Shown here one piece after another: positions 1-12,995 of a DNA stretch of 64,000 nucleotides. The stretch is from Mastigias papua (taxonomy: Eukaryota; Cnidaria; Scyphozoa; Rhizostomeae; Mastigiidae). The stretch spans positions 11,574,028 to 11,638,027 of the forward strand of contig OZ025276.1 of NCBI GenBank assembly GCA_964019165.1, written 5' to 3'. The notes under the pieces were generated by a model. It had not been told where the DNA came from. It made no database searches and was given only the letters and a program-made list of their open reading frames with translations. The translations under genes and the position numbers were made by a program. The stretch's first letter is position 1. Each line of letters begins with the position of its first letter.

Positions 1-1941
1 TAATTAATAAATACCTATCTTCCAATATGTTGCACACATTGGGATGATATTGAAACCAAATGCAAACACTGATGTTGTGAGTCTTTACATCATTCATGTC
101 CTAAACACATTCCTACATGCTGAAACTTACTAGAATAGCTTAGTTTTTGTGGTACATTGGCTTCTGAAATGACACAAATAATGGAGATAAACTAAATTTA
201 GTTCTTTATAAAGAATACAACAGAATGGTAACATAGTATCTGTGTTCAACGTGTTTGTGGCCCACAAGAATGAAGCAGTCAGAGAGATACAATAGGCAAC
301 TATGAAGAAACTATGATGGCCAGTAAAATTTGATATCATCTACAAACTAGCCTGAATGACAACATGGTACGAATCGACATAAAAGAGATGCACAGGTCGT
401 TGCAAATTAACTCTTCAAACAATCAATGATAAGGTTGAAATTATGCAATGGGATGGTACAAACCTCGGTGTTACGCCAAACACCTCCTTTAATTAGTATT
501 CTCGGCATGTTTCTGCTACATTCGACAGTTCGAATTTCTTATACTTTCAACTTCAAATCAGGCCCCACAAGTAAACATGGATGACTATTGCGCGGGAGCC
601 TCTAACTTGCATATAGTTGTGCGCATGTCCAGACACAGGGAGCTAAAAGTGATCAAGTGCAGGTACACTTTTCTTGTGTCATTTGTTCCAACGTGTGGGA
701 AGGTTCACTTTGCAACTGACTATGATATTGATACTGTTCAGATTCAGTTCCAGAAGACAGTGAAGGGATATTCCGAAATGTCGTAGAAATTGGTATTTTA
801 TTGCAGTTTTTCACAAACTCATCTGACTTACCGTAGTGCATTGATCTGGCTAATACATAGGCTATTGGCTTTAACTATAACATCAGACATTCCTTGTCCT
901 TCTATGTGCAGAGTTACCTTTGGTAATATTATCATAAACACTACGCTACGGTGGGCAAGGGGGCATTACTCGCCCCAACTAATACATGTTGTCCCTCCTT
1001 GCCTCAGTCCAACAAACAATTTAAAATCAAAGCATCATTTTGCGCAAAACCTAAGAAGAAATATATACGTTGATCCAAAGCAACAAATAGCATTGAATGC
1101 AATAGTGCTTAGCGCCTGATAAGGCTGTACTTTCGAGTGTTTAATAGAAGGAAGACACTAATACAACTTGGAAATTTGGTCCGCTTGGTCTCCACTTTTT
1201 CAGCGCTGGCTCAAAAACCAGTTGAACTTTGATTTCATTTGCAGAAATCGCATAATATCATAAGAACATTGGTTTTAATGTCTTCTCGAGTACAGCGTGT
1301 CATGTTCAATGCCAACACGTATTTCCCGTGAAACTTCCTTAGTGTCTCTTTCTTTCTTTTGCACTTTCGAATGTCACCACTCAGAATTGTGCTCTCTTTT
1401 CGTATCAACTTCTGCAAAAATTTTAATGAGACAGTTCTTTACAATTAATGGAGGCTCACTTGGTGCAGTTCTGGTAAACCAATGATAATCTAATAATAAA
1501 CTTGTTAATGCAACCGAAAGATCCCAAATTCTGATATCTCACCTCTGGATTTTACAGTATGCTGCCCTCAACCCCAAAAATTCACAACAATTCAAAATCA
1601 TAACAACATTCATAGCAATTTTCCCGCATTTCTATGGTCTTTAAGTCCTATATATTTGCTGATTCACAGATGTTCTAAATATAGCACAGATACGAGTTCC
1701 GAAAAGTATGTCTATAAAGACTTTTGGAATCAGAGAATCAAACAGCTTCTTATCTGCTTTCCCTTATTTAGATTTAATCGACGAGGACTCAAGTAGTGAA
1801 GAAAGCTGGATATTGCTTGAGAAAAACTCACTTTTCAAGGATAACAATTATTTTTTACTGATGATAAAATCTTCAAAACAGTAAATGCATAAATCTTCTT
1901 CAGTCCTTATATGCAATCTAAAGATGAACAATGGAATTAAG
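1..1941. other. No supported gene
   Basis: The short open frames here (for example 577-786 and 790-1119) show no recognisable domain, no conserved-looking composition and no convincing splice structure. I see no repeat copy either. This is treated as intergenic DNA. Confidence 0.5.
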
Positions 1942-2257
1942 AAGCGCAAGTTCAATGTGATCGTTAATGTTCGTTAACAAGCGCAAGTTCAATGTGATCG
2001 TTAATGTTCGTTAACAAGCGCAAGTTCAATGTGATCGTTAATGTTCGTTAACAAGCGCAAGTTCAATGTGATCGTTAATGTTCGTTAACAAGCGCAAGTT
2101 CAATGTGATCGTTAATGTTCGTTAACAAGCGCAAGTTCAATGTGATCGTTAATGTTCGTTAACAAGCGCAAGTTCAATGTGATCGTTAATGTTCGTTAAC
2201 AAGCACAAGTTCAATGTGATCGTTAATGTTCGTTAACAAGCGCAAGTTCAATGTGAC
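1942..2257. repeat. 37-bp tandem repeat, 8 copies plus a partial ninth
   Basis: A 37-bp unit beginning AAGCGCAAGTTCAATG is repeated head to tail from 1942, with new units at 1979, 2016, 2053, 2090, 2127, 2164, 2201 and 2238. The copies are almost identical; the 2201 copy reads AAGCAC instead of AAGCGC. The ninth breaks off after about 20 bases. Each unit ends in a short inverted motif, GTTAATGTTCGTTAAC, which contains GTTAAC. The near-identity suggests recent expansion. There are no unique spacers, so this is a minisatellite and not a CRISPR array. Confidence 0.97.
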
Positions 2258-5107
2258 CCATAATGCTGAGATGATATCTATGAGTTTATTCTTTAAATCT
2301 TTTTGTCATCGGATCTTCCATACAGCAATTTTAAACAGTGTTGTCGAAAATAAACGAGGTTTGCGACATATGCTGGGAGGGAAACTGAATGTCCTGCGTA
2401 TATTAAAGAGCAACTCGTATTATTGCTTTTAGACAAACCTCTTCTACAATCCACGTGATCAGGAAATGTCCTGGGCAGCTTTGTAACAGACTGTTACACA
2501 GTTGATTTGAGGCAAAATACAAGCAACCAACACCAAACAAAACAACTCGTATACGCGATAAATACGATTTAACACGATAGATATTAATAAAGTAGCATAT
2601 ATATGTCTATTAACTGTACAAGTGTCCGTGCTGAAATTTTTTTGCAAATATAGATAAAGTACCGAATTAGGACTTTTATCAATAAGGAAGAAAAGAAGCA
2701 ATCAGTAGCCAGTGAAGACGAGAGATATCGGCTTATTGAATGTCTTTTCTCATCAATTAATGCAAACCACTGTCCCTTGAAACTTCTGAGGATCTCATTT
2801 GGGACTTCAAAAGCTTGGGGGCCTTAGGAGCTGCACTAACCTCAACCAGGTTCAGTGTTCACGTGGTTCAGTTATGACAAAAACACTGCTCCAGTGCTAA
2901 TAAGTTGTTTTTGTAGCATGAAAACTCAGCAAAATCCAATCAGCTTACCGAACATGCAACCAAAGGGATGAATCGTATAAAACTTTATCGTATTGCAGTT
3001 CTTGAAGCCATATTGAACTCGCTAGGACGTCCTAAGCGATCGGGTATGTTTTTTGAAAGAAAACTTGTAATAGTCATCCAGCTATCAGGTTTATCAGCCA
3101 TTACATGGAATCTTTTGAGTACAGGGTTGCAGACCCAACTGTGGGTGAAATTACAAAGAATGGTGAATTTTCAATTAAAGAAAGGTTCCTAAGCAAACCC
3201 AGACCAACTGATTTAACTAAAGGTGTAGAGATCAAACCTCATATAATGAAAAATATGCACAGAGCTTACAAAGAACTCTTCTGCAAGGGGTGTGTCCAAA
3301 AAGATCGAAAATCACAGGAATTCTGCCATAAGTTGACTAGTAATCCACTCTAATTCATAACTCTCATATTAAGTTCTTCGAGCCTAAGTGTCAAGGCAAC
3401 AGGAATTGGACATAGGCCCTATATCCTTTTACGGCATCTGATACGGTAAATTACAGCTCTAATGAAAGAAGGCGTGGGTTGAAATTCAATCCGATCATCT
3501 CCGTTATCGCTTATGCTTTAAGGCACTTGCTACATCGTCATACAAGGTTCATAACAGAAGTTCTCATGAAAAGAATCGAAGTTCGTTTGTTTGTGTTTCG
3601 TAGCAATCTCAATCAAACATAATAGTGAATAGTGAGGTGCAATTACGTAAAAGTGGTGAGAGAACATTTTAACTATATTATTGTCAGCCAACTCTTGATT
3701 ACTATCTCGCCAATTTATTAATGGCACTCGTCAGTAACATTCCTTCCAAGGAAGTCCATTGCATCCTTCGTGGTGCCGTGACACCGAAATTCCCCATCAC
3801 TAGCTGTATGCGGAATAAACTCCGGTCAAGGATACAGCAAAACGAGAAGCTATTGGTCATTTCAATCTGGAAAATGCTCGTCACTAGAAATTTCCAACTG
3901 TTATAGCTGCATGTATTAAGTGGTTGAAATATGGCCAGGTTTGAAAACTGATGCAAATCCAAACAAAAATTAAAAAATGTAGGTAATAGAAAATTAGGAC
4001 AGGTATGAGGCCTGGGGATTTTCACCTTAATCACACAACGATTATCGAAATAGCTGAAATGAAAACACGAGCTTTACATAGATCAAAATATATCAGCAAG
4101 GATAAGTAGAAAAATGCCTCTTACGTGACCAACTGAGCTGAAAAGAAGATCAAATGGTTAATGTAATGCGGAACCAAATAGTGATACTTTTAAGTCTCCC
4201 AGAGTATATAACATATTTCACCTATACAGTTGGGCACTAAATCTTTTTATATATCGTACTTCCTCCAACAAACACTTGGTCTTAAATAAGTGCCGCCTTC
4301 TAATAAGCCCAGAAATTAGGCCAAAATAAATCACTGCACTTTCATTGTCATAATTTCGTCATGAAGAGCCATTGCAATTTCTCTGTAAATGCTGATATGA
4401 CAAGGTCAATTTCTCATTTGCACTTTCTGTAGCCTTTATCATGACATGGATTTATTGCAGTTACATAAAATCGTTAGCACGGCGATTGCATTTGTCTCTT
4501 CAAAGGAATAACGTTCGTGACATTCTCTGTGTTAATTATTACTGCATCACGATTAGTCATTATGATAATGATGGTGATGATTATCATGATGATTGTAATC
4601 ACAGATATCATAACCATAATCATGATAATAATCATAATCATAATTATTATCATAGTTATATCAATCATTATCATTATAAAAATCACTATCATCATGATTA
4701 TGAGATTATAATGATTGCAATGCGATCGTCAGTAATATATTAGTAAGCATTCAATTGTAAACCTCACAAGGTAAGACAGTCTAAAGGTGGCTAATTGGAC
4801 TAGTACAGTAAATATACACACAAAACAGCCTCCCTTTTATGGGCCTAGGTTAAAGAAGATCTTACAAAAGTCATATGAATAGATAATTTTGGGTACTTAT
4901 TCTTAACTAAAACTTTGTCCTGCTTAGTGTGCATTGAGAAGTGGTCTCCTTCTCTTGAGGGAAAACTCCCAGTTTCCTTGATGAACCAGTCAAGATCATA
5001 ATTTCGTATCTTGTTTATAGAAGTCTGAAGATTTTTAGGCTACGTGTTCTTAAATGCTGTGGTTGTTCTATACGGGTTTTTACTATACAGCATACAAGTC
5101 TTTTTTA
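2258..5107. other. No supported gene; ATT/ATC-rich low complexity near 4540-4715
   Basis: The frames at 2968-3353 and 3702-4034 lack any recognisable domain. Around 4540-4715 the sequence is an imperfect run of GAT, CAT and AAT triplets that creates spurious Ile/Met-rich frames on both strands. The rest is AT-rich non-coding DNA. Confidence 0.5.
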
Positions 5108-5455
5108 TAACGAATCGGTTTATAAGAAACCTATCACTAGACTGCCTAAAATTCAAGAAACTTTTGCAGCTACAAGGAAAAAGATAACAGACTTTCCGTG
5201 CCATCTTTCCCATTTTTGGAAACACTTCTTTCCTCCACGGATTTGAAACTGTCCACTACAGTGTGCTTTATGTGCTTAAAAGCCAATAATCCTTATGGGT
5301 GGTATAAAGACAATTTTTTACGTTTTGTTTTCGTATTCATTATGTTTCTCACTAAACTAAGCAACTTTTAAGAAACTTCTAGAACTAAAATGGAGTTAGA
5401 AATTAAGAAAATTTTACTACTAGGGCTTGGGCCAGAGTTCTTAATAAAAAACGTT
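5108..5455 (+). mobile_element. TIR element, family C, copy 1
   Basis: This stretch aligns by eye along its length with 34738-35390. Shared landmarks in order are TTTATAAGAAACCTA near the left end, AGAAACTTTT, a CTACAAGGAAA block, a GTCCAC.ACAGT block, AAAAGCCAATAA and AATTAAGAAA..TTTTACTACTA near the right end. The right end, TTCTTAATAAAAAACG, is roughly the inverse of the left, as in small non-autonomous DNA transposons. No coding capacity is seen. Ends are approximate. Confidence 0.65.
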
Positions 5456-5813
5456 CACTGCAATCTAAACCTAAGCACAAATAAGGCTAAGTAAAGGCAA
5501 AGACGTATACAAGTTATAGGTAGATTTAACACGTAAGCATCCAGGAATGTCCCTTTCATAATTAACAGTGATGATAATAGGAACGCTGATAATTTGTTGA
5601 CAAAGACAGTAAAACCATAAAAGCTTCGCTAAACAAAGTAGTCTACATGTGGTCACTTGGGAGAACACGTTTTTTATAAGTGAGTTGGTTTTCGCCAAGT
5701 ATTCAAACTTTCCTAACACGTTCGTGATTTCATCCTAACTCTTTCGTGATTTCAGTACTGAAACTGTCTGAAGACTTTCCGAGCATGAATATTTGGGTTT
5801 GTATAGTACGGTA

Positions 5814-5990
5814 GTGCTACACAGACAGACAGGCACTAAAGAACATAACACAGATATACATAAAATAACACAAGAACTCTATACAAATTAGTAAAATAGA
5901 TTATAGTCCTGCGTGAATATTGGCATTTCAAAGGCATATGACTGTCTTAGGTCTCAAAAATCCAGTACTTAATTTTCCTAACAATTTGAG
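5814..5990 (+). repeat. Dispersed repeat family B, copy 1
   Basis: The copy starts with an ACAGACAGACAGGCAC block, passes through CATAACACAG and a GCGTGAATATTGG block, and ends at AAAATCCAGTACTTAA. The same ordered blocks recur at 9966-10145 and 58855-59065. Its superfamily is not recognised. Confidence 0.7.
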
Positions 5991-7639
5991 AAGTCGAGTA
6001 CTACGTCACTATGAACCACTTCCTCATAAAGCAAAAACGTATAGCACACAATTCGCTCCTTAAACCAAAACTTTGAAAATTAAAAACGAGAAATTAATAG
6101 TAATAATACCAATCAACATCAAACATTCCTTATCTGAACTCAGTCATCATAATCTTTGTAATCATAATAATATCAATGAATGTCATCACCGTCATCAATG
6201 CCAACATTATCATAATCATCATGACCATTGTTGTTGTAGAACTTGAAACGTTTTACATTCACTGATTTTATGTCCTCTTTCGCTTAACCGAAGCTAATTT
6301 TACAAAGAATGTGATCGAACAGTATACGATGAAACTGTTGGTGGATAGAATATGAGTTGGATTCTTCCAAAAGAGCGATATTTACTTAACCTTTGTTGTG
6401 CTTTAGTCCTACACCAAATATCGTATAGTTATAGCTGACACAACTCGGAAGGAGTCACACAAAGGAGCTAGAGCTTTGTTTAGTCAGATGAACTACGTTG
6501 TTTGGTGACTACTGTTGTAGCTTTAAAGACTCTTGTGTGAAGTACACGGTAGAACGTAAACCTGCTGTACTCCTTGCGTTAGTGACAAACGGTGTACGAT
6601 AGGATCCCGCAACGCTGAACGTGCCCTCGCATTGCAGTGACATCATCAAAGTAAAACACGGCCATTCACGTTGGCATGAAATGGGTTTTCCTAAAAAGCT
6701 AAAGCTTGTTTAATCAGGTAAGATTATTACTCAATGATTTTCAAATAATGTTTATGAATGCTGCTAATACTCTAGAAACTTCACCAATAGAGGTTAAACT
6801 GATAGGATCCTCTTTGATTTGATGTACGCTGTGTCAGCCAGTTAACTGTTGTGTTAGCTTTCATATTTCGTAAAATGTTGCATAGCCTTGAGTGCTCGGG
6901 TAATTCTCACCCGCTGCTATGACATAGGAATACCGAAAATGCCAGAAAATACAGCCATAAACAGGGATGGGTTAAATCTGCTTTTAAATTCAAGTGGTAG
7001 ACGAAGCGCTCATAGAGTGTTGCCCCAGTAAGGAAAGGTAAATGAGGAGTTATGAGATCATAAGTACTGTACAAAAACTCGAAGTTAGACCCAATACTGT
7101 AAATATAATACTGCTAGACTATTCTGAACAGGGGATTCGAATTTCAGGTAAGTAGTGCTTAGAACCATTTCTAGCAAAGAATCTTCAACTTTACAGCTTT
7201 CTTCATACTGGCCATACTACATACAACATACAGTTCAAATGTACCTATAGAAGTGGTTCAGGCAAGTTTGGAATATGTAATAGCGTTAAATCTATATATT
7301 TCTTAGGCGTTGCTCCGTAAGAACTGAACTGAGTAACACAAACCTGGTCCAGGTGCTTAAGTTAACACAAACCCATTTTATGGAAAATTTTCGACAAAAT
7401 TGTAGTACCATAAGCTTCTTAGCAGTTTCCGTGTTCAAACAACAACACCCAACCAAAACAAAAACGCTTGTTTTTAGATATGATTAATGAAAGAGAGAGT
7501 TGCATGGTATGATGTGGAAATGTTGATTGCAAAAGTGAGAAAGTTTTGTTCATAGGCTCTTAATTTTTCCAGTGATTCTACGCACTACGTTTGATAAGAC
7601 TACCTAATTTTTCGCTGAGCTTCAATATTCTTAAATTGT
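5991..7639. other. No supported gene
   Basis: The stretch is AT-rich with an imperfect ATC/ATT microsatellite near 6140-6235. There is no open frame with a recognisable product, and no splice-bounded coding block was noticed on either strand. Confidence 0.5.
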
Positions 7640-7975
7640 TTTTGATTCTAACCCTAAGACTATTTTTAGATTATTCTTAAATTTTTGTAATTTTGAGCAT
7701 CAATAATGGTATAAACGATATTCTTAGAATGAGAAGTGTATGACTGACGCTCCCCGAAGTGCTGCTGAGCCGCATTAAAGTGTAATGACTCAAAGAACCG
7801 ATACGTGAAGCCCACATTCGCTTTGTTTCTTAAAGAAAATTCAAATCAGCAAAAGATCTAAGCCTTGATGAAGCTTGATCCTTGCATTACTTATAAATTA
7901 TTCTTAAATTTCAGTGAATTTGAACCTTGATATTTTTATAGACTATTTTCTTATAAAAAAGTGTGTACTTGAACA
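7640..7975 (-). mobile_element. Dispersed element family A, copy 1
   Basis: The reverse complement of this segment matches 9401-9754 and 28560-28868 over about 300 bp. Shared blocks are TAGTCTATA..AATATCAA, CAAGCTTCATCAA, TTCTTTA.GAAACAAA, TGAGTCATTACACT, GGGGAG.GTCAGT and a terminal GCTCAAAAT block. The ends carry CTTATAAAAAAGTG-type sequence, so it looks like a TIR-bearing non-autonomous element. Confidence 0.75.
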
Positions 7976-8569
7976 GTCAAAAATCATCTATATCAAAGGG
8001 TGTCCCTCAATAGTGTTGTAGTGTTGATTGTTTGTTCGTATATTGTTAATGTAAATTTTTATAACTATAGAAAAACCAAGAGTGCCTCACTTTTCCAGTG
8101 ATGTACATTTAAGAGTTCAAAAAATCAGTCATATTAAAGGGAGCTCCTATTTAAAACTAAATTACAAAAATGTTGCATGATTATTATAAATAGTCTGGGT
8201 CCTATGAAATTTGGACCACACTGCTTGTTACCAGCCCACGCACTTTAACGTATGAATGATAACGTCTGACGCACTATGCGATTTATCGTAAGGACGAATC
8301 GGAATTATCTCGTTCGGAATGAGTGGGAGAGGCAAATCGTAAAACCAACAAAACTACTACATATGGATATTCTTTAAAATCCTATGTTGATATCTTACGA
8401 TAGCATCTCTGCCATTCTGTTCTCTTACTTCATTGATTATGATTGCCTTTTTTAATTGTTATTGGTTATTCTCATTACCTAATACTCCAATCGCATTAGT
8501 AAGTTCTCGCATCACGGGGCAAGCACAAGATGTACCACCAAAAGATGACTCTATAACACAATTTTTCTT

Positions 8570-8975
8570 TCATAAGGAACAGTTTTATAAGAAACTGCAT
8601 GTTGAGGACTAAGCAATCTAAAGAGTTTGTACTACTAAAAGCAAAACCCCTAAGGAACTTCTAAACTCGAAATGTTATTATCACAGCAAACAATCGAAAA
8701 TTAAGACACCAAATTCTCCTAAATTGTGTGTAGTCCTTGCTAAAATATTTCATTGCCAGGTTTCCGTTTAAACTTACAAGGTCCATGGTATCCTGTGTCT
8801 TGACATTGAATACTTTTAATGTCTATAGCACTAAATGTGTAGCTAAAATTACGGAAATCTCATGCAACTTTTGTTTCTAAAATTTGGTCAAAAGAATTGC
8901 AAAAATAAGGAATTATTAGAACTAGGCTTTGTGCTAGGCTCCTTTCAAAAAGAAAAACATGTTACGATTCCAAAG
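8570..8975 (+). mobile_element. Dispersed element family D, copy 1
   Basis: It aligns with 12603-12995. Shared blocks include AAGGAACTT, CAAACAATCGA, AAATTCTCC/CCCAGAAATT, GTGTCTTGACA/GTCTCAACACTGAA, AATGTCTATAGCACTAAA and ATTAGA.CTAGG. The edges contain TTATAAGAAA-like sequence related to the TIRs of family C. No coding potential is seen. Confidence 0.65.
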
Positions 8976-9400
8976 AGTAAGACTTGGACCAATACAGTTT
9001 TAACAGATGTCCAACACAGACTGTTTCATTATTATTTTCATTAAAATCTGCACTTTTTCAGTGCAATTTTTTTTGCGATTATACCCCGCAGCAAATTACA
9101 CTCTGCCGATTGATTGTACGGAAATAATGTTTCGAATAGATTCTGCCGGATAGGAAAAGATTGGACCAAACCCGAAATTCTGACACTTATAACATATCCT
9201 ACTTGCAACAAAAATAGCTAATTGAAAGCTACCTTGAAACAAAGTTTTAAAATTGTAGCGTAATGATTGGAAGAATGGTACTATGTTTCAAGACAATTCG
9301 ATTGCTTGCAATAAGTTCTGATCTACAATCGATGTAAATTAAAGGTTTAGGGATTTCTGTCGTAAAAAGACTATAGTGCACAAAAGTTCCTAATACCACA

Positions 9401-9754
9401 CACTTTTACAAGAGTATAATCTACATCAAAGCTCAAAATCGTGTAAAGTTAAGAATACCTTAAGAATAGTGCAAGGCTCAAGCTTCATCAATGCTTAAAT
9501 TCCTTGTTTATTTTTTGAGCCTTCTTTAGAAAACAAAACAGATGTGAGCTTCACTTGTCCTGTATGGAAATCATTATGCTATGATAAGACTCTACAAATC
9601 TTCGGAGAGTGTCAGTTGTATATCTTTTTATTATAAAAATATAGTCTATACGAGTATTAACGCTCAAAATCACTAAAATTTAATAATAATTTAAAAATAT
9701 TCTTAGGCTCAAAATCAAAACTTTTAAAAACTTAGGTAATCTTATAAAAAAGTG
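9401..9754 (+). mobile_element. Dispersed element family A, copy 2
   Basis: This copy shows the ends best. The left end reads CACTTTTACAAGAGTATAAT, and the right end, read inverted, is CACTTTTTTATAAGATTA. Internal blocks match copies 1 and 3. At about 354 bp without a reading frame, it fits a MITE. Confidence 0.75.
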
Positions 9755-9965
9755 CATAAAGTGCTAGTGCACTTATCATTACAAAGACCAAAACATATCC
9801 AGATCACCGAGAGATGATAGCATACTTGTTGCACAGTTAGCTAATATTTACTACACAAGTGGCTATACACGTTTTCTCACCCAGTACTGACACTGTCTTA
9901 GCTTTTCATGATTTCACTAGGCCTAATGAAACTTTCATAAGATTTTCTTAGCAAGAATAGGTGAG

Positions 9966-10145
9966 TTATACACAGACAGAAAGACAGGCACTACACAAAC
10001 ATAGCACTCTACCATATAAACTACCACAAGAAATCTTTATAAATTAAGTACAAGCGACGATTGTTTGCGTGAATATTGGAATTTTAAAGGCATATGAACT
10101 TATAGGGTTTCTTAGGGTCTCAGAAATCCAGTACTGAACTTTAAG
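9966..10145 (+). repeat. Dispersed repeat family B, copy 2
   Basis: It has the same order of blocks as the copy at 5814: ACAGACAGAAAGACAGGCAC, CTACCACAAGAAATCT, GCGTGAATATTGG, AAAGGCATATGA and AAATCCAGTACTGAA. It lies about 210 bp after family A copy 2. Confidence 0.7.
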
Positions 10146-12602
10146 CGTTCTGATATACTACTTTATTATACAAACAACCGGCACTGATGACACAGCAAAG
10201 ATGTTAAATACAATGGTATGTATATACTATTACAGTTGCATATTGATTTCAAAATAGATGCTAGCAATTTTCGTTAAGCCAAAGCTAGCTTTGTTCGACA
10301 GTTGTCTCCAACAGCGGCAAGTTTGCGATTACAATAAACCCATTAGAGACTTAAAGAGAGACCATGCTTCAGGCCAAAACCTAAGGCTTTAAGATCTATA
10401 GCTACCCAATGCCACCATCCCATTTGTCACCCCCATACACAAGCAATGAATTGTCCTCATCTTTCCCATAGAGGAAATCTGACGGCGATAACGATAGACC
10501 GTCGGCGACTGACTGCGATCGCTATCGCTATGGCTTTTGTGCTCAAGACCATTAAAGAATAGTGTTGTTTCAAATAAAGTTTCATTTGAGATAAGAGAAA
10601 ACCGCTCTATTTTGCTGTGCTGCAATGCAAGTATTGAAAGCATAATAAAATAAACGTTTGTGCAATGTGTGCTGTGCTAATAAAAACAGTTGCGCTTCTA
10701 AATCAATTGAGGCTGGTACTGATCCTGAACAGCGCTTCAAATCATAGATCGGAAGGAAAGTCATACGGTTTCACTGCCTGATGCAATGTCATACAATCCC
10801 TGATGATATAGCTCTCTCTGTCTGAAAAAAATTAAATCCAAGGAGAGTCGAAGCTGGAAGAAAGCAGTGCTAATGTTACACGTCAAAGAGCAGGAAATGA
10901 AATCATCTCCTAGAAAATGAAGAGGTTAGTGAGGCCGATTCATAAATGTGATACTCAACAAAAGAACAAAGATATTCGCTTGGAGGATTCACAGGTAAAG
11001 GCCTGTCTTGACATATTTTGGTCGTTATCTCTCTCGTATTAACTGATCAGCTTCCGTAGTTCAACTTCAACGTTACGGGCTCAAGCTGCTTACAGTGCTT
11101 TAATTCCTAAGCAAATGTCACTTAATTTCCTTTCAGTAAAACAGGTCAACTCGAGGTAACACAGAGCAAATTTTGGCCAAATGAAAGGGGGCATTGTTTA
11201 CCTTTCCTTGGGGCAACGTATATTCACATGCACAAGGACACTAAACTTGATTTATACAACAAATAATTAAGTGCTGAAGAACTGATCAACTGAGTTAAGA
11301 AACAGTATAATAAGCACAGCATCTAAACCACAGATAAAAAGGTAACAAGTCTAAAAAGTGAGAGCAGGGCGGAACCAATGCAGTAAACGAACATAACATA
11401 AAATCACAAAGCCAGATAAGCCAGAGAGAAATAACTTCATCAACAAAAAGCCACTCAATGTTACATGGCAGCAAAGTGGCAATTTCTGCTTAGCAACAAA
11501 CTGTCTGTCTATAACGCTACGAGTTAGAAACTATCTGAAAGCTCTTTGTTGCATAATAAATACACTGTTTCAAAAGCTACTCCTTGGTGCAAGAGTGCAT
11601 TCTTCATCAATCCATACCCCTTCAACTGACCTCGATATCAGAAGGGAGAAAAGGAGGGAGCTCCACTTAACTCTTAAATCTTAGGCTAAAGACAGGATAG
11701 ATAACCAAATTATCTGCTGTGTCTGTTCTGACGTGCATTAGACATGCCTTCCAATACAAAGCACCCTGATCCTACAGAAAGCTAATGTTGATCTGCGCAG
11801 TCCTTTATCAGCACAATAGGCCGGATTTGGAGACCCTATTTAGACCGATCAGCTGATTTTCGGCACAGTAGCCACTTTTCAGAAAAGAGCATTACAACGC
11901 CGAAGAAATAGTTACTGATCCACCTTGATCACTAAGCAATATTTCCACATGCGATTCTTGTATACAGCTTAGCTCTCGGGAGTGGACCACACGTTAAGCT
12001 TATACTGAGACATGCTCAAATGAAAAAAACAATACTGGTATAATATGAGATATAGAAATATATGAAGCTATTAGCCAACTCAATTCGGTTTTAGTGAATA
12101 ATAAAGAGGCACGATGAACAAAGCCTGGCTTAAGAATGATCCAAATTTACATGGAAGCCATGAAGAAGATTAAGGAGCCGGAAAATTTGAAATTATTAGA
12201 ATTTTGATTAGCATTGGTCATGGGTGATGGGTGAATCTAAGGAATTTGATAAATAGTACATAATGCACAATAATGGCAATGGACTCTTAACGTAGAGACT
12301 CGCAAAAGTTAATATGCGCGCAGAAGGCCTAGAAGTTACAGGAAGTTGTTAGGTGATCTTACGGAAGGCATAGTTAATCATTGGGGATTGATCTTTCATA
12401 CAGTGAGACAAAGATATCTCTGAAAGAAATCTTCTGTATGTTTCTTGGAAATTACTATTGGTCTGTTGGCGGAAAAGTTCTTACCGTTAAGGCTGATGAA
12501 GTATTACTGCAAACAGGTGCATTCGTTGGTGTCATAGCAACAAATGAAGGTTGGTTGGTTGTAATTGTATCACGTGCAAACAGTACACGATTTATGTAAG
12601 GA
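10146..12602. other. No supported gene
   Basis: A minus-strand frame at 10389-10643 is the longest here, but it has no recognisable domain and no supporting splice context. GC-richer patches with GCGATCGC occur near 10490-10530. I see no other structure. Confidence 0.45.
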
Positions 12603-12995
12603 ATCGCTTATAAAAGGGACCTGCATAAAGGAAGCAAAACAATCTATGGAAAGTAAAAGACTACTAAACACAAAACTCCCAAGGAACTTATAAATTTCCT
12701 ATGTTTATACCTCTGCAAACAATCGAGAACTAAAAAGTCAAATTCCCAGAAATTCTGTGTAATCTTTGAAGCAAGTGTTTGATACGTAGGGAATCCATTG
12801 AAACTTACAGTGTTCATAGTGCCCTGTCTCAACACTGAACATTTGAAATGTCTATAGCACTAAACCTGCAATAAATATCAAGGAACTAGTAAGGAGCTTT
12901 CAGTACTAAAATGCCGTCACATAAGGTCAAAAACTTAAGAACTATTAGATCTAGGCCTTAAGCTAGGTTCCTTATAAAAATGCGTTTTCTACCAA
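12603..12995 (+). mobile_element. Dispersed element family D, copy 2
   Basis: It aligns with 8570-8975. The left edge CGCTTATAAAAGGGACCT and the right edge, read inverted (CGCATTTTTATAAGGAACCT), form an imperfect terminal inverted repeat of about 20 bp. That supports a small DNA-transposon relic. Confidence 0.7.

Noticed and set aside
1942..2257. CRISPR-like regular repeats
   Set aside because: Units are contiguous 37-bp copies with no unique spacers, in animal DNA.
10389..10643. Possible coding fragment on the minus strand
   Set aside because: No recognisable domain, no splice context, no second supporting exon.
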